Origin: Marifrigoribacter sp047730175
GTDB lineage: Bacteria; Bacteroidota; Bacteroidia; Flavobacteriales; Flavobacteriaceae
Assembly (NCBI RefSeq): GCF_047730175.1
Contig: NZ_CP159833.1
Location: 2,790,001-2,854,000 of the forward strand
DNA length: 64,000 bases
Direction of reading: 5' to 3'
Shown: in pieces, positions 1 to 9,665 of the stretch
Layout of the letters: every line of letters begins with the position of its first letter
Position numbering within the stretch: position 1 is the first letter of the stretch
Notes under the pieces: generated by a model
Seen by the model: only the letters and a program-made list of their open reading frames with translations
The model's database searches: none
Told to the model about the DNA's origin: nothing
Translations under genes and position numbers: made by a program

Positions 1-1
1 T

Positions 2-2167
2 GAAGTAACTAAAAAAGTAAATGATTCAGTTATATTCTTAAAGAATGTGAAATTCACAACTTCTGAAAACCTAGATGACCCTGAATATTACTTTTATACT
101 CGAAGAGCTAAGTTTGTACCTAAAAAGAAAATAGTAACAGGATTTACCAATATGTATATTGCAGATGTTCCAACTCCTATTGGAATGCCATTTGCTTATT
201 TTCCACTTTCTGAAGATCGAACTTCTGGTTTTATAATACCAAGTTTTGGTGACAATAATAATCGTGGGTTTTTCTTTCAAAATGGAGGTTATTATTTTGC
301 ATTGAGTGATTATGTAGATTTTGCTTTACTAGGTGATTATTATACCAATGGTAGTTATGCACTGCGAGGTGAGTCTTCCTATAATTTGCGATATAAGTTT
401 ACAGGGAATGTAAGTATGCGTTTTGAAAAATTAATTAACAGTGAGCGGGGCTTTGATGACTTTAGTGAAAGTTCTGTTTATAATATCCGTTGGACACATT
501 CACAAGATGTAAAAGCAAATCCAAGCTCTAGATTTTCTGCTTCTGTTAACTTAGGGAGTAGTAGCTTTTTTCAGGAATCTATTAACCAAATTAATAACTC
601 CAGTGCATTAGTAAACACATTAAGTTCTTCTATTTCCTATGCAAAGACTTTTGAAGGAGAACCTCAAGTAAATTTTTCTGCAGCTGCAACTCACTCACAA
701 AATACTAATACTCAATTAATTAATTTATCACTTCCAAATATTAATGCAAGTGTGTCAAGAATTTTCCCATTTGCTCCTAAAACTGGAGTGAAAAAAGGGA
801 TTATTCAAAATATTAATTTACAATACAGTGTGGCAGGACAAAATCAAATTCAAACTACTGATTCTTTATTTTTCAAAAAAGAAATGTTTGAAGACGCAAA
901 AATTGGGCTAAGACATTCCATTCCAATTAGCACAAACTTTAAAATTTTAGACTATATCAGTGCATCTGCAAGTACATCTTATCAAGAAACTTGGTTGTTT
1001 AAAACTTTCGAGAAAAGTTATGATGAAGAAACTCAACTAGAGGTAAATGACACGATTAATGGATTTGATGCTTATAGAACCTATAATTTTTCAACAAGCC
1101 TAGGAACAACAATCTATGGAATGTTCAATTTTGGTGAAGATAAAAAGATACAAGCTTTACGTCATGTAGTGCGTCCATCTGTTAGTTATAATATAAATCC
1201 AGCTTTCGACAAATATTATGACTCTTATGAAATACCCACGGCAGATCCTGAAATAAATAACGAAATAGTTGAATACTCTAGATTTCAAGGAACTTTATAT
1301 GGCGCTCCTAGTAAAACATTCTCTAGTAGTATAGGCTTTTCTTTAAGTAATACTATAGAAGCTAAAGTTCGTGATAAAGACACTACTGCTCTAGAAGCTA
1401 AAAAAATAATAATATTAAACAATTTAAATTTTTCGTCAGGTTATAATGTATCTGGAGATTCATTAAAATGGAATCCAGTTCGTTTTACAGGAAGTATTCC
1501 AATTGTAGAAAAATTAGATTTTAACTTTAATGGTTCACTTGATCCTTATGCGCTTGATAATAATAACAGAAGAATAGATAAATTTAATATTGAAAATGGA
1601 GGAAGTCTTTTTAGACTTACAAATGCAAATATTAGTATCAATTATAATTTTTCGAGTAGAGACTTTCAAGGTGATGATGATGATGATGATGATGATGATT
1701 TAAACAATGAAACCTTGCGTAATGGAGGAAGAAGGGACGACTTGTTTGGAGATGGAACAAGTATAAATGACAACACTTTTTATGATGACGAAAATAAAGA
1801 AGAACGTGAAGATCTCGGCTGGTATAATTATGCCATCCCTTGGGATATTCGTTTAGCTTATACAATGACGTATAATAATTCGTCAAGGCAAAGTGAAATT
1901 TCTTCACAATCTCTTATGTTTAGTTCAAATATAGAACTCACACCAAGATGGAGTGTTGGTCTTTCCTCTGGATATGACTTTAAAAACAATGGAATTACAC
2001 TTACTCAATTACGTTTTCAAAGAGATTTAGAAAGTTGGAGGCTTAGCTTTAACTGGACACCGATTGGAAGTATTAATACTGCCTGGTACTTTTTTATTGG
2101 TATAAAATCGTCTGTGCTTAGTGATATTAAATACGACAAACGTCGGGAACCAGACAAACGATTATAA
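2..2167 (+). CDS. lptD: LPS-assembly outer-membrane protein LptD (C-terminal part, cut by window edge)
   Basis: The frame is open from the first bases of the window, so the start lies upstream and only the C-terminal 721 residues are present. The sequence is a long run of alternating polar/aromatic beta-strands typical of an outer-membrane barrel, with the LptD-like stretch around 'GMPFAYFPLSEDRTSGFIIP' near the visible N-terminus. LptD-family proteins place lipopolysaccharide in the outer leaflet of the outer membrane. A run of nine Asp residues, encoded by nine GAT codons, lies in a predicted loop before the last strands. The gene ends 10 bases before ridA. The family call is by resemblance to large Bacteroidota LptD proteins; the OstA-like N-terminal domain is outside the window. 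Confidence 0.8.
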   Translation, partial: EVTKKVNDSVIFLKNVKFTTSENLDDPEYYFYTRRAKFVPKKKIVTGFTNMYIADVPTPIGMPFAYFPLSEDRTSGFIIPSFGDNNNRGFFFQNGGYYFALSDYVDFALLGDYYTNGSYALRGESSYNLRYKFTGNVSMRFEKLINSERGFDDFSESSVYNIRWTHSQDVKANPSSRFSASVNLGSSSFFQESINQINNSSALVNTLSSSISYAKTFEGEPQVNFSAAATHSQNTNTQLINLSLPNINASVSRIFPFAPKTGVKKGIIQNINLQYSVAGQNQIQTTDSLFFKKEMFEDAKIGLRHSIPISTNFKILDYISASASTSYQETWLFKTFEKSYDEETQLEVNDTINGFDAYRTYNFSTSLGTTIYGMFNFGEDKKIQALRHVVRPSVSYNINPAFDKYYDSYEIPTADPEINNEIVEYSRFQGTLYGAPSKTFSSSIGFSLSNTIEAKVRDKDTTALEAKKIIILNNLNFSSGYNVSGDSLKWNPVRFTGSIPIVEKLDFNFNGSLDPYALDNNNRRIDKFNIENGGSLFRLTNANISINYNFSSRDFQGDDDDDDDDDLNNETLRNGGRRDDLFGDGTSINDNTFYDDENKEEREDLGWYNYAIPWDIRLAYTMTYNNSSRQSEISSQSLMFSSNIELTPRWSVGLSSGYDFKNNGITLTQLRFQRDLESWRLSFNWTPIGSINTAWYFFIGIKSSVLSDIKYDKRREPDKRL
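1673..1699 (+). repeat. (GAT)9 trinucleotide repeat inside lptD
   Basis: Nine perfect GAT units encode nine consecutive Asp residues in a loop of the LptD barrel, followed by an Asn/Arg/Gly/Asp-rich segment. Because the unit is three bases, slippage would change loop length and charge without breaking the frame. Confidence 0.95.
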
Positions 2168-2177
2168 AATTATCAAC

Positions 2178-2558
2178 ATGAAGAAAATAATAAACTCTCC
2201 TAATGCCCCTGCTCCTATTGGCGCTTATAATCAAGCTGTTTTAAAGGGAAATATGTTATATACTTCTGGGCAAATTGCAATCAATCCTAAGACTGGAAAT
2301 TTAGAAATAGACGATATTACTTCTGAAACAAAAAGGGTCATGGAGAATCTAAAAGCTGTACTTTCTGAAGTTAATATGACATTTGAAAATGTGTTAAAAG
2401 CTTCCATTTTTATTTCAGATATGAAGAAGTTTAAAGAGGTAAATGCTGTGTATGCAACTTATTTTTCTGAAGAAAGTGCCCCAGCTAGAGAAACTGTTGA
2501 AGTGGCAAACTTACCTAAGTTTGTGAATGTTGAAATTTCAATGATAGCTTCCCTTTAA
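2178..2558 (+). CDS. ridA: RidA family reactive enamine/imine deaminase
   Basis: This 126-residue protein has the usual RidA (YjgF/YER057c/UK114) length and hallmarks: 'APAPIGAYNQAV' near the N-terminus, 'YTSGQIAI', and the C-terminal 'PARETVEVANLPK' that holds the conserved catalytic Arg. RidA proteins hydrolyse reactive enamine/imine intermediates released by PLP enzymes. An upstream in-frame extension overlaps lptD and has no family resemblance, so the ATG at 2178 is chosen. It sits 10 bases behind lptD, and its stop is 2 bases from the end of the convergent tamB; no terminator hairpin is visible between them. Confidence 0.92.
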   Translation: MKKIINSPNAPAPIGAYNQAVLKGNMLYTSGQIAINPKTGNLEIDDITSETKRVMENLKAVLSEVNMTFENVLKASIFISDMKKFKEVNAVYATYFSEESAPARETVEVANLPKFVNVEISMIASL

Positions 2559-2560
2559 TT

Positions 2561-5500
2561 TTATTTTTCTTTCGGTGTATTAAAATTAACTGGAGAAGAA
2601 TCATCTGGCACAATATTTAATTCTTCTAACTTTTCAATATCTGTTCCAAATATTTTTTTGATTAATTCTTTCATTGTATCAAAATCTAATGAGTAAGAAA
2701 CCCCTGCTCCTTGTTCAAATATTTGGTCTTCACCAATAAATTGTAAATCAGCTTGTCGATTAAAAAAGTTAATTCGTAAACTACCATCTTCATTTACTAA
2801 CCATTGTACTTCAACATCGCCTGCCACAGCAGATTCATTGATTCCACCTACGGGAACTCCAACTTTTCCATTAATGATAATGCGTTCACTAATTACTGTT
2901 GAAAATCGTACCCCGAGTTCGTCTGAAGTTTCTTGATTGATGGACCTGTCTCCTGGGAAATAATAAGGTAGTACTTTAAATTTAGAATCATTATCTGATA
3001 ATATTTCAGCAACCAATCCATTTATTCGTTCTGCTAAAGTACCTGCAATTGCACTCTGGCCTGCTCCTTCTCCTACAAAAGAACCTGTTGAAATTAAATA
3101 TAAGGCTTGATTTTCTCGTTGTTGCCTTTCTTGTAATTTATAATCTAATTCACTTTTCACAATAGAGCTCACTCTAGGAAACTCTATTGTAAAATCTAGA
3201 TTAGGCTGCAAAATTTGACCTGTTAAATCGACTATAACATTTACAGGTATTTTTCTATTAATTGTTGGGTTATCTAATAAAACTGAAGGATTTGCATTGG
3301 TTTTATAAATAGCTTTTAAATTTAATACAGCTTTAGTTGGACTTCCATCCCAGGTAATGTTACCACCTTGTTCCACAGCTATTTCTTTTTGTATTATTCC
3401 ACCATACCTAAAATCATATACTCCCTCATATATAATAAAATCACCCCACATGTTAAACTTACCCAGTGTATTAATTTCTAAGAGCAAAGTTCCTGCTCCT
3501 CTTCCTTTTAGGGTAGAATTGTTTTCTTTATCTACTACGACTTCTACTTCAGCATTTTTATTAATATCCAGTTCAAAATTTAATGACAATCCTTTAACGT
3601 CTTTCGATACAATAGTTTCCCCTCTTAAAATTGCTTCTTTTTCTTCAGGAGAAATAAATTTTATAAAAGAATCATCCCCAATAGATTCTGTATCACTAAT
3701 TGGAATTTTAAAGCTAGTCCCTTCTTCTGTGGTCGCTACAACATCAATTACTAATTCATCTATGTAACCAATAATATCTGCAGTTCCACTAATAAAAGCT
3801 GTTCCATAATACAATTCATCCTCGTCTGGCGGGGTATCAAGCACTAACATTCTATCAGTATCTAAATGAAAATTAAGATGCCAATCATTAAAATTATTGT
3901 GTGATACATTTCCTGAAAACACGCCACTTGTATTGTATTTGGTATCTGTAATATTAGTGCTATAAATATCGAAATTATCTTCAGTTACTACAATTCTAGT
4001 ATCGTCTTGAAGATTAAAGTCTGTATTTAAGTAAGGTATTTTTAATCCGCTCTTATTTAGCGCTAAATTCCCAAATACAGCAGGTGATTTATATTCTCCT
4101 GTAACTTTTACATCTCCGGAAACTAAACCCCTTATATCGGTGATGTTTTCACCTCCTAGCGGACTAAATGCTGCTAAATTAAACTCATTTAAGTCAATAT
4201 CTAGATTCACATTAGTTTTAGCACCAGAATCATCAATTTCTCCAATTATAGCAATCGATTCTACATTTTCATTTATTAAAGTTGATTTTATATTGTACTT
4301 AGTTAAGTCTTCATTTCCATCAATGTTTAAACTTAAATCGCCAAATAGAATATCATTAATAGTTACTCCATCGATTACAACATTCGAATTTGGATAATAA
4401 AATCCTCTTTTCTGAATAAAATTAAGTTTCCCATTTACATTTCCTCCTAAAGTAAGGCTATCGATTTCAGGAATAATATTTCCAATATTTACATCACTAA
4501 AGGAAAGTCTTAAGTTTTTATAAGTAGTATCTCTTAAAACACCTGCAATTTGAATTAATTCATTTTGGTGGCTTAAAACCAATGAATCTATCTGTATTGT
4601 TTTAAAATTGTCATCAAAAACGACCTTATTTAAATGGTTGTTGTTTTCGTTTAAATGCCAAACATTGTCTTTATAAGTAATGTCGGACTTTTTAACTCCA
4701 ACCACTGATTTCCCTTCTGGATTAATGGTATGATATAAGGATAAATTAAAGAGGTCTTCTTTTTTCTTTCCTCCTTTAAATTCTGAACGTATATACAGGG
4801 TATCATTTAATGTTTTATTAATGAAATTAAGATCCGTTACATTGTAAAAGCCTGTGTAAACTGAATCTATTGATATATATGTATTAAATAAAGGATTGTC
4901 ATTATCCACATTAATTTTTACCTTACTCATGTAATTATCATACAATAAAAGTTCAGGAGAATTAAAGTTTAGTTTAAATTCTGATTCATCTGAAGATACA
5001 GATCCTTTAACTTTCGTATTATCACCAAGTTTTAATTGAGGCACAAAAACATCTACAATTTTATTATACACTTCAAAATCATAATCAATATATTGATTAT
5101 TAGTTACCTCATTAGGGATATAATTAGTATAAATACTCCCTATTCCATTTCTAAAAAGGTTAGGGATATCTTCTACTAAAAATTCACCAGTAATCTTTCC
5201 ATTAATCATATCTGGTGAATTTATTTGGATGGTTCTTACTTTTCTTTCAAATGAAGACCTAATTATAAAATCATCAAAATAATAGCCTTCATTAAGGTTT
5301 TGGTAGAATGTTTCTTTAAAATTAATAGTTCCAACAGCATCGTTAACCGTTGTTCCATAAATATCCATTATAATTTTACCTGCAAATACAGAAACGCTAT
5401 CTCGCTTAATAAGATTTAATTTATTTAATTCTGCAAATTCGACATTTGCTTCAAAATTATATTTATTTAAATCTTTAGATACATCCACTAAACCCTTAAA

Positions 5501-6925
5501 GTTTAAAATAAGATTTGGGTCATCTATGCTTAATTCACCATTAAAGATTGGATTTTTCAAATTACCTGTAACCATTGCATCTTGATAGGTATAACCTTCA
5601 AATTCAATTTCACCAATAGTTCCAGAAACAGAAGTATTTACAGTATTTTGCGTAAATCCTCTTCCTTTAAAATTTAAATCAGCTGTCACTAATCCTAATG
5701 ATTCAGTTTTAGCAACCTTATTTAATTTAAAATCATTTAATTGAATATTTCCTTCATAATATGCATTATCAAAATCATTGATATTACCCATTTCAAAAGC
5801 AGTAATTGCATTACCTAATGCACTATTCAAAAGACTATTTGTAGTTAGTATTGTATTTGTAATTCTTGTATTTCCTTTTAAGTTAAATCGTCCAAGATCT
5901 TTTATTTCCTTTGGCAGATCTTCTAATACACGTGGCAAAAAGCGTTTTAAATCGTAATAGTTCGCACTAATATTATGATTTTTTAATTCAATAATATATT
6001 CGTCACCCTCCATTATATTTTTCAACTTAAAATTTCCTTTTATTGAAATATCTTGAAAAGATAAACCCGCATTTTTAAAAGTAAAATCGTTTAGCGTACC
6101 CTCAAAATCTCCATCAACAATTAATTGCATGTCTGTTCCAAATTCATTATAAAATGTATTTAAATCATTGGTAGCAATGTTAGAATTCTCTAAATGAGCA
6201 CTTATGGGCATTTTATTATTGAAGTCTGGAAAACCATTAATGCCGTGATGTAGAATGACTTCCCCTTTAATGTTTGAACCTTCTGTTACTAAATCAAGAT
6301 CTTTCAAAATAATGTCATCAAGAGTATATGCAAAATCAGCAGCTAATTTTTTAATTCTATACCCCTGTTTTGCATCTAAAGCAAGGCTTTGAATATTTGC
6401 TCTTATTTCGGGGCCTTCAATTCTAAAGTTTTCTGCATGAATATTGACATTCTTAAAATTAAATACTTCTTGCTTTTCTTCATTTTCATCAATATATCTA
6501 ATTTTAGTATTACTCAATGAAATTTCTTCTGTACATAATATAAAAGGTTTAACCTCAGTTGTAATCCCTGTATCAAATTTTTCTGTAAAGACAAATAAGT
6601 TATCATCTACTTCATCTTTATATACTTTTATGTAAAATATTGCGTCAGAAAGATTTACATGTCCAAAATCTAAATCACCATCTATAAGTTTCTTTACACT
6701 TAATATATTTGTTTGTAATTGTTTAGCAAAGATTAAAGTGTCTTTATGATGATCGGCAATATAAACCCCTCTAATATCAACTTCAGCTTTCCAGTTAAGT
6801 CCTATCCGGGCTATATTGATATCTGTTCCATACGATTCATTTAAATAAGTGGTTACTTTTTTTGCAATAGAAGTTTGTACCGCAGGAATCGATAAAATAA
6901 TAATTAAAAGTAGTAGAAGAATCAC
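2561..6925 (-). CDS. tamB: TamB-like translocation/assembly module protein (DUF490)
   Basis: This is a 1,454-residue protein with one hydrophobic N-terminal segment ('ILLLLLIIILSIPAV') followed by a very long beta-rich region with repeating AsmA/TamB-like patterns. Its C-terminal DUF490-type domain contains the stretch near 'GGNITWDGSPTKAVLNLKA'. TamB proteins span the periplasm as a lipid-conducting beta-taco and work with TamA in outer-membrane biogenesis. No in-frame ATG lies between the upstream stop (7013-7015) and the core. The GTG at 6925 is the reported start, but it leaves out a basic, plausibly cytoplasmic stretch (roughly KKVRKIIFRIIAA) that an ATT or ATA start would include. It is divergent from tsaD, whose start is under 100 bases away. 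Confidence 0.88.
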   Translation of the reverse strand: MILLLLLIIILSIPAVQTSIAKKVTTYLNESYGTDINIARIGLNWKAEVDIRGVYIADHHKDTLIFAKQLQTNILSVKKLIDGDLDFGHVNLSDAIFYIKVYKDEVDDNLFVFTEKFDTGITTEVKPFILCTEEISLSNTKIRYIDENEEKQEVFNFKNVNIHAENFRIEGPEIRANIQSLALDAKQGYRIKKLAADFAYTLDDIILKDLDLVTEGSNIKGEVILHHGINGFPDFNNKMPISAHLENSNIATNDLNTFYNEFGTDMQLIVDGDFEGTLNDFTFKNAGLSFQDISIKGNFKLKNIMEGDEYIIELKNHNISANYYDLKRFLPRVLEDLPKEIKDLGRFNLKGNTRITNTILTTNSLLNSALGNAITAFEMGNINDFDNAYYEGNIQLNDFKLNKVAKTESLGLVTADLNFKGRGFTQNTVNTSVSGTIGEIEFEGYTYQDAMVTGNLKNPIFNGELSIDDPNLILNFKGLVDVSKDLNKYNFEANVEFAELNKLNLIKRDSVSVFAGKIIMDIYGTTVNDAVGTINFKETFYQNLNEGYYFDDFIIRSSFERKVRTIQINSPDMINGKITGEFLVEDIPNLFRNGIGSIYTNYIPNEVTNNQYIDYDFEVYNKIVDVFVPQLKLGDNTKVKGSVSSDESEFKLNFNSPELLLYDNYMSKVKINVDNDNPLFNTYISIDSVYTGFYNVTDLNFINKTLNDTLYIRSEFKGGKKKEDLFNLSLYHTINPEGKSVVGVKKSDITYKDNVWHLNENNNHLNKVVFDDNFKTIQIDSLVLSHQNELIQIAGVLRDTTYKNLRLSFSDVNIGNIIPEIDSLTLGGNVNGKLNFIQKRGFYYPNSNVVIDGVTINDILFGDLSLNIDGNEDLTKYNIKSTLINENVESIAIIGEIDDSGAKTNVNLDIDLNEFNLAAFSPLGGENITDIRGLVSGDVKVTGEYKSPAVFGNLALNKSGLKIPYLNTDFNLQDDTRIVVTEDNFDIYSTNITDTKYNTSGVFSGNVSHNNFNDWHLNFHLDTDRMLVLDTPPDEDELYYGTAFISGTADIIGYIDELVIDVVATTEEGTSFKIPISDTESIGDDSFIKFISPEEKEAILRGETIVSKDVKGLSLNFELDINKNAEVEVVVDKENNSTLKGRGAGTLLLEINTLGKFNMWGDFIIYEGVYDFRYGGIIQKEIAVEQGGNITWDGSPTKAVLNLKAIYKTNANPSVLLDNPTINRKIPVNVIVDLTGQILQPNLDFTIEFPRVSSIVKSELDYKLQERQQRENQALYLISTGSFVGEGAGQSAIAGTLAERINGLVAEILSDNDSKFKVLPYYFPGDRSINQETSDELGVRFSTVISERIIINGKVGVPVGGINESAVAGDVEVQWLVNEDGSLRINFFNRQADLQFIGEDQIFEQGAGVSYSLDFDTMKELIKKIFGTDIEKLEELNIVPDDSSPVNFNTPKEK

Positions 6926-7017
6926 AAGAGCTGCGATGATTCTGAATATTATTTTTCTAACTTTTTTGATACCGATTATTGTTTTAAATTTACCACCAAT
7001 AAATATGCCCTTTTACA

Positions 7018-8040
7018 TTGATTCAGAAAAATAATTATATCTTAGGTATTGAATCTTCTTGCGATGATACTGCCGCCGCTGTAATTCACAACGGTAAGGT
7101 ATTATCTAATGTTGTTGCAACGCAAAAAATTCATGAGGAATATGGTGGTGTTGTTCCAGAATTAGCTTCACGTGCACATCAACAAAATATTGTACCTGTG
7201 GTACAACTTGCTCTTCGTAAAGCAAATATCGACAAAAAACAGTTAAATGCCATAGCTTTTACAAGCGGACCTGGTTTAATGGGATCATTACTAGTAGGCA
7301 CCTCATTTTCAAAGTCTTTGGCTATAGGATTAGACATTCCTTTAATTGATGTAAATCATATGCAAGCACATATTTTAGCACATTTTATTAAAGAAGAGGA
7401 ACAAACAGCTCCAAACTTTCCTTTTTTAGCACTTACTATAAGTGGAGGACATACTCAAATTGTAACAGTGAGTGATTATTTTAAAATGGAAGTTATTGGG
7501 CAAACCATAGATGATGCCGTTGGTGAAGCATTCGATAAAAGCGCAAAAACACTAGGTCTTCCCTACCCTGGCGGACCATTAATTGATACATACGCTCAAA
7601 AAGGAAATCCAAAAGCATTTAAGTTTCCTAAGCCAAAAGTAAGTCCATTAGATTTTAGTTTTAGTGGGCTTAAAACTTCTTTTTTATATTTTATTCAAAA
7701 AAACGTTGCCTTAAATCCTCAATTTATTTCAGAGAATATTGAAGATATCTGTGCCAGCCTTCAGTTTACTATTGTCGATTATTTAATGGATAAGTTGAAA
7801 AACGCAGTAAAGCATACTGGAATAAAAGAAATTGCCATTGGTGGCGGAGTTTCAGCCAATAGTGGAATTCGGAAGGCGCTTAAAGAAGCTGAAACTAAAT
7901 ACGGTTGGAAAACACATATTCCAAAATTTGAATACTGTACCGATAATGCAGCAATGATAGCCATTGTAGGTGAATTAAAATATAAGCAAGGTATTTTTGC
8001 TGAATCGAATGTAAGCGCAAATCCACGTTTAAAAATTTAA
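7018..8040 (+). CDS. tsaD: tRNA N6-adenosine threonylcarbamoyltransferase TsaD
   Basis: TsaD (Kae1/Gcp family) transfers the threonylcarbamoyl group to A37 of ANN-decoding tRNAs. At 340 residues it has the usual length. Visible motifs are 'GIESSCDDTAAA' near residue 10, the metal-binding 'HMQAH' (His114 and His118), 'SGGHTQIV', 'PYPGGP' and the C-terminal 'CTDNAAMIA'. The only good start is TTG at 7018, since the frame is closed just upstream at 7000-7002. rsmE follows after 3 bases, suggesting one transcript. Confidence 0.95.
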   Translation: MIQKNNYILGIESSCDDTAAAVIHNGKVLSNVVATQKIHEEYGGVVPELASRAHQQNIVPVVQLALRKANIDKKQLNAIAFTSGPGLMGSLLVGTSFSKSLAIGLDIPLIDVNHMQAHILAHFIKEEEQTAPNFPFLALTISGGHTQIVTVSDYFKMEVIGQTIDDAVGEAFDKSAKTLGLPYPGGPLIDTYAQKGNPKAFKFPKPKVSPLDFSFSGLKTSFLYFIQKNVALNPQFISENIEDICASLQFTIVDYLMDKLKNAVKHTGIKEIAIGGGVSANSGIRKALKEAETKYGWKTHIPKFEYCTDNAAMIAIVGELKYKQGIFAESNVSANPRLKI

Positions 8041-8043
8041 GCA

Positions 8044-8757
8044 ATGCAACTATTTTATCATCCACATATTACAGAAACATCTAAAGAAATATTCTTTGAT
8101 AAAGAAGAAAGCCGTCATATTATTAAAGTGTTACGCAAAAAAGAAGGAGATACGTTACATCTTACAAACGGAAAAGGATCATTTTTTAATGCCATTTTAA
8201 TAAGTACAAATCCAAAGCAATGTATTGCTAATATTGAGTTTTCTAAAAAACAGAAACCTTTAAATTATAAATTGCATTTAGCAGTTGCTCCCACCAAATT
8301 AAACGACCGCTATGAATGGTTTTTAGAAAAAGCAACCGAAATTGGGATTACTGAAATTACTCCAATTATCTGTGATCATAGTGAGCGAAAAGTAATAAAG
8401 TTAGATCGTTTTGAAAAAAAGATTCAAAGTGCAATGAAACAATCTTTAAAGGCCTACCTACCTATAATACATCCAGCAATCTCTTTTAAAGAGTTTATAA
8501 CTTCACAAGAAAATATAGATTCAAAAAAGTATATTGCTCATTGTGAAGAAACCGAAAAAAAATCTTTAAAAAGTAGCATTAAAGCGAATGAAACCATAAC
8601 TATTCTTATAGGTCCTGAAGGTGACTTCTCTCCTTCTGAAGTAGCAAATGCTAAACTACATCAATTTATTCCTGTAAGCCTTGGCAAAAGCAGATTACGT
8701 ACTGAAACTGCAGCTATTGTCGCATGCCATAGTGTTGCATTTGTCAATGAAGTTTAA
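8044..8757 (+). CDS. rsmE: 16S rRNA (uracil-1498-N3)-methyltransferase RsmE
   Basis: This 237-residue SPOUT methyltransferase has an N-terminal PUA-like part ('ESRHIIKVLRKKEGD') and a C-terminal SPOUT core with the trefoil-knot motifs 'IGPEGDFSPSE' and 'LGKSRLRTETAA'. RsmE methylates N3 of U1498 in 16S rRNA. The ATG follows the tsaD stop after 3 bases, so the two are probably co-transcribed. The 263 bases after its stop, up to the DUF4159 gene, hold no convincing ORF or terminator hairpin. Confidence 0.93.
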   Translation: MQLFYHPHITETSKEIFFDKEESRHIIKVLRKKEGDTLHLTNGKGSFFNAILISTNPKQCIANIEFSKKQKPLNYKLHLAVAPTKLNDRYEWFLEKATEIGITEITPIICDHSERKVIKLDRFEKKIQSAMKQSLKAYLPIIHPAISFKEFITSQENIDSKKYIAHCEETEKKSLKSSIKANETITILIGPEGDFSPSEVANAKLHQFIPVSLGKSRLRTETAAIVACHSVAFVNEV

Positions 8758-9006
8758 AGGTTTTACTTTCCCCCGTAATTTATCTGCTTTTGAACAACAC
8801 TGCAACAGTAATGTCAAAATAATTGCACAACAGCAAAGGAATCATTACTTTATTCCTCTGAAATAATACAATTAGGTGTTTCAAAAAATGGAATAGAACA
8901 AAATATTGAAAATAATAAAAGCGAATAAAAAAGTCTCTATACGTTAAATATAAATTAAACTCTTTAATATGCCCAAAATAGATACAAAGCCTGGCAATAG
9001 AATTTG

Positions 9007-9014
9007 TATTTTTG
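9007..9014 (+). promoter_or_regulatory. -7 box (TATTTTTG) of the DUF4159 gene
   Basis: Perfect match to the Bacteroidota -7 consensus TAnnTTTG, only 6 bases before the ATG at 9021, which would make the transcript leaderless or nearly so. No clear TTG-type -33 element is seen at the right distance. Confidence 0.45.
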
Positions 9015-9020
9015 AAAACT

Positions 9021-9665
9021 ATGCGAAAAATCACTCTTTTATATATTTTATTTGCTGTAACATGTAGCATTAATGCTCAAGAGTTTGCAGTTTTACAATA
9101 CAGTGGTGGTGGTGATTGGTATAGTAATCCTACCTCCCTACCCAATTTAGTTAAATTTTGCAACGAACATATTAATACGACTCTTTCAGAAAAACCTAAA
9201 ACGGTTCGACCTGAAAGTATCGATATTTTCGATTTTCCATTAGTTCATATGACAGGACATGGAAATGTATCTTTTTCAGATGAAGAAGCTAAAAACCTAC
9301 GAAACTATCTTATAAGTGGAGGTTTTTTACATATTGATGATAATTATGGCATGGATCAATATGTTCGAAAAGAGATTGAAAAATTGTTTCCGAATTCTGA
9401 ATTAAAAGAACTTTCTGCTAGCCATCCTATTTTTAACTATCATTTTAAATTTCCTGAAGGATTGCCTAAAATACATGAGCACAACAATACTAGGCCACAA
9501 GCATTGGGTATTACTATTGGTGAACGCCTAGTTCTTTTATATACATTTGAAAGTGATTTAGGAGATGGTTGGGAAAATCCAGAAATACATAATGACCCTC
9601 AAGAGATACGTTTAAAGGCACTACAAATGGGCGCAAACATTGTTAAATATGCTTTTGAGAATTAA
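9021..9665 (+). CDS. Secreted DUF4159 domain protein
   Basis: This 214-residue protein begins with a signal peptide (MRKITLLYILFAVTCSINAQ) and continues with a DUF4159-like domain ('FPLVHMTGHGNVSFSDEEAKNL', 'GGFLHIDDNYG'). Such domains resemble class I glutamine-amidotransferase-like folds and often occur beside MoxR/Batch-type gene sets; the activity is unknown. A TTG at 9012 would add three residues, but the ATG at 9021 starts the signal peptide cleanly and is placed 6 bases after a TAnnTTTG box. The next gene's ATG follows immediately after this stop codon, so the two are likely one operon. Confidence 0.85.
   Translation: MRKITLLYILFAVTCSINAQEFAVLQYSGGGDWYSNPTSLPNLVKFCNEHINTTLSEKPKTVRPESIDIFDFPLVHMTGHGNVSFSDEEAKNLRNYLISGGFLHIDDNYGMDQYVRKEIEKLFPNSELKELSASHPIFNYHFKFPEGLPKIHEHNNTRPQALGITIGERLVLLYTFESDLGDGWENPEIHNDPQEIRLKALQMGANIVKYAFEN

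Noticed and set aside
1638..1907. Minus-strand frame with a nine-residue His run opposite the (GAT)9 repeat
   Set aside because: It is the antisense reading of the Asp-rich loop of lptD, with no start signal or conservation logic.
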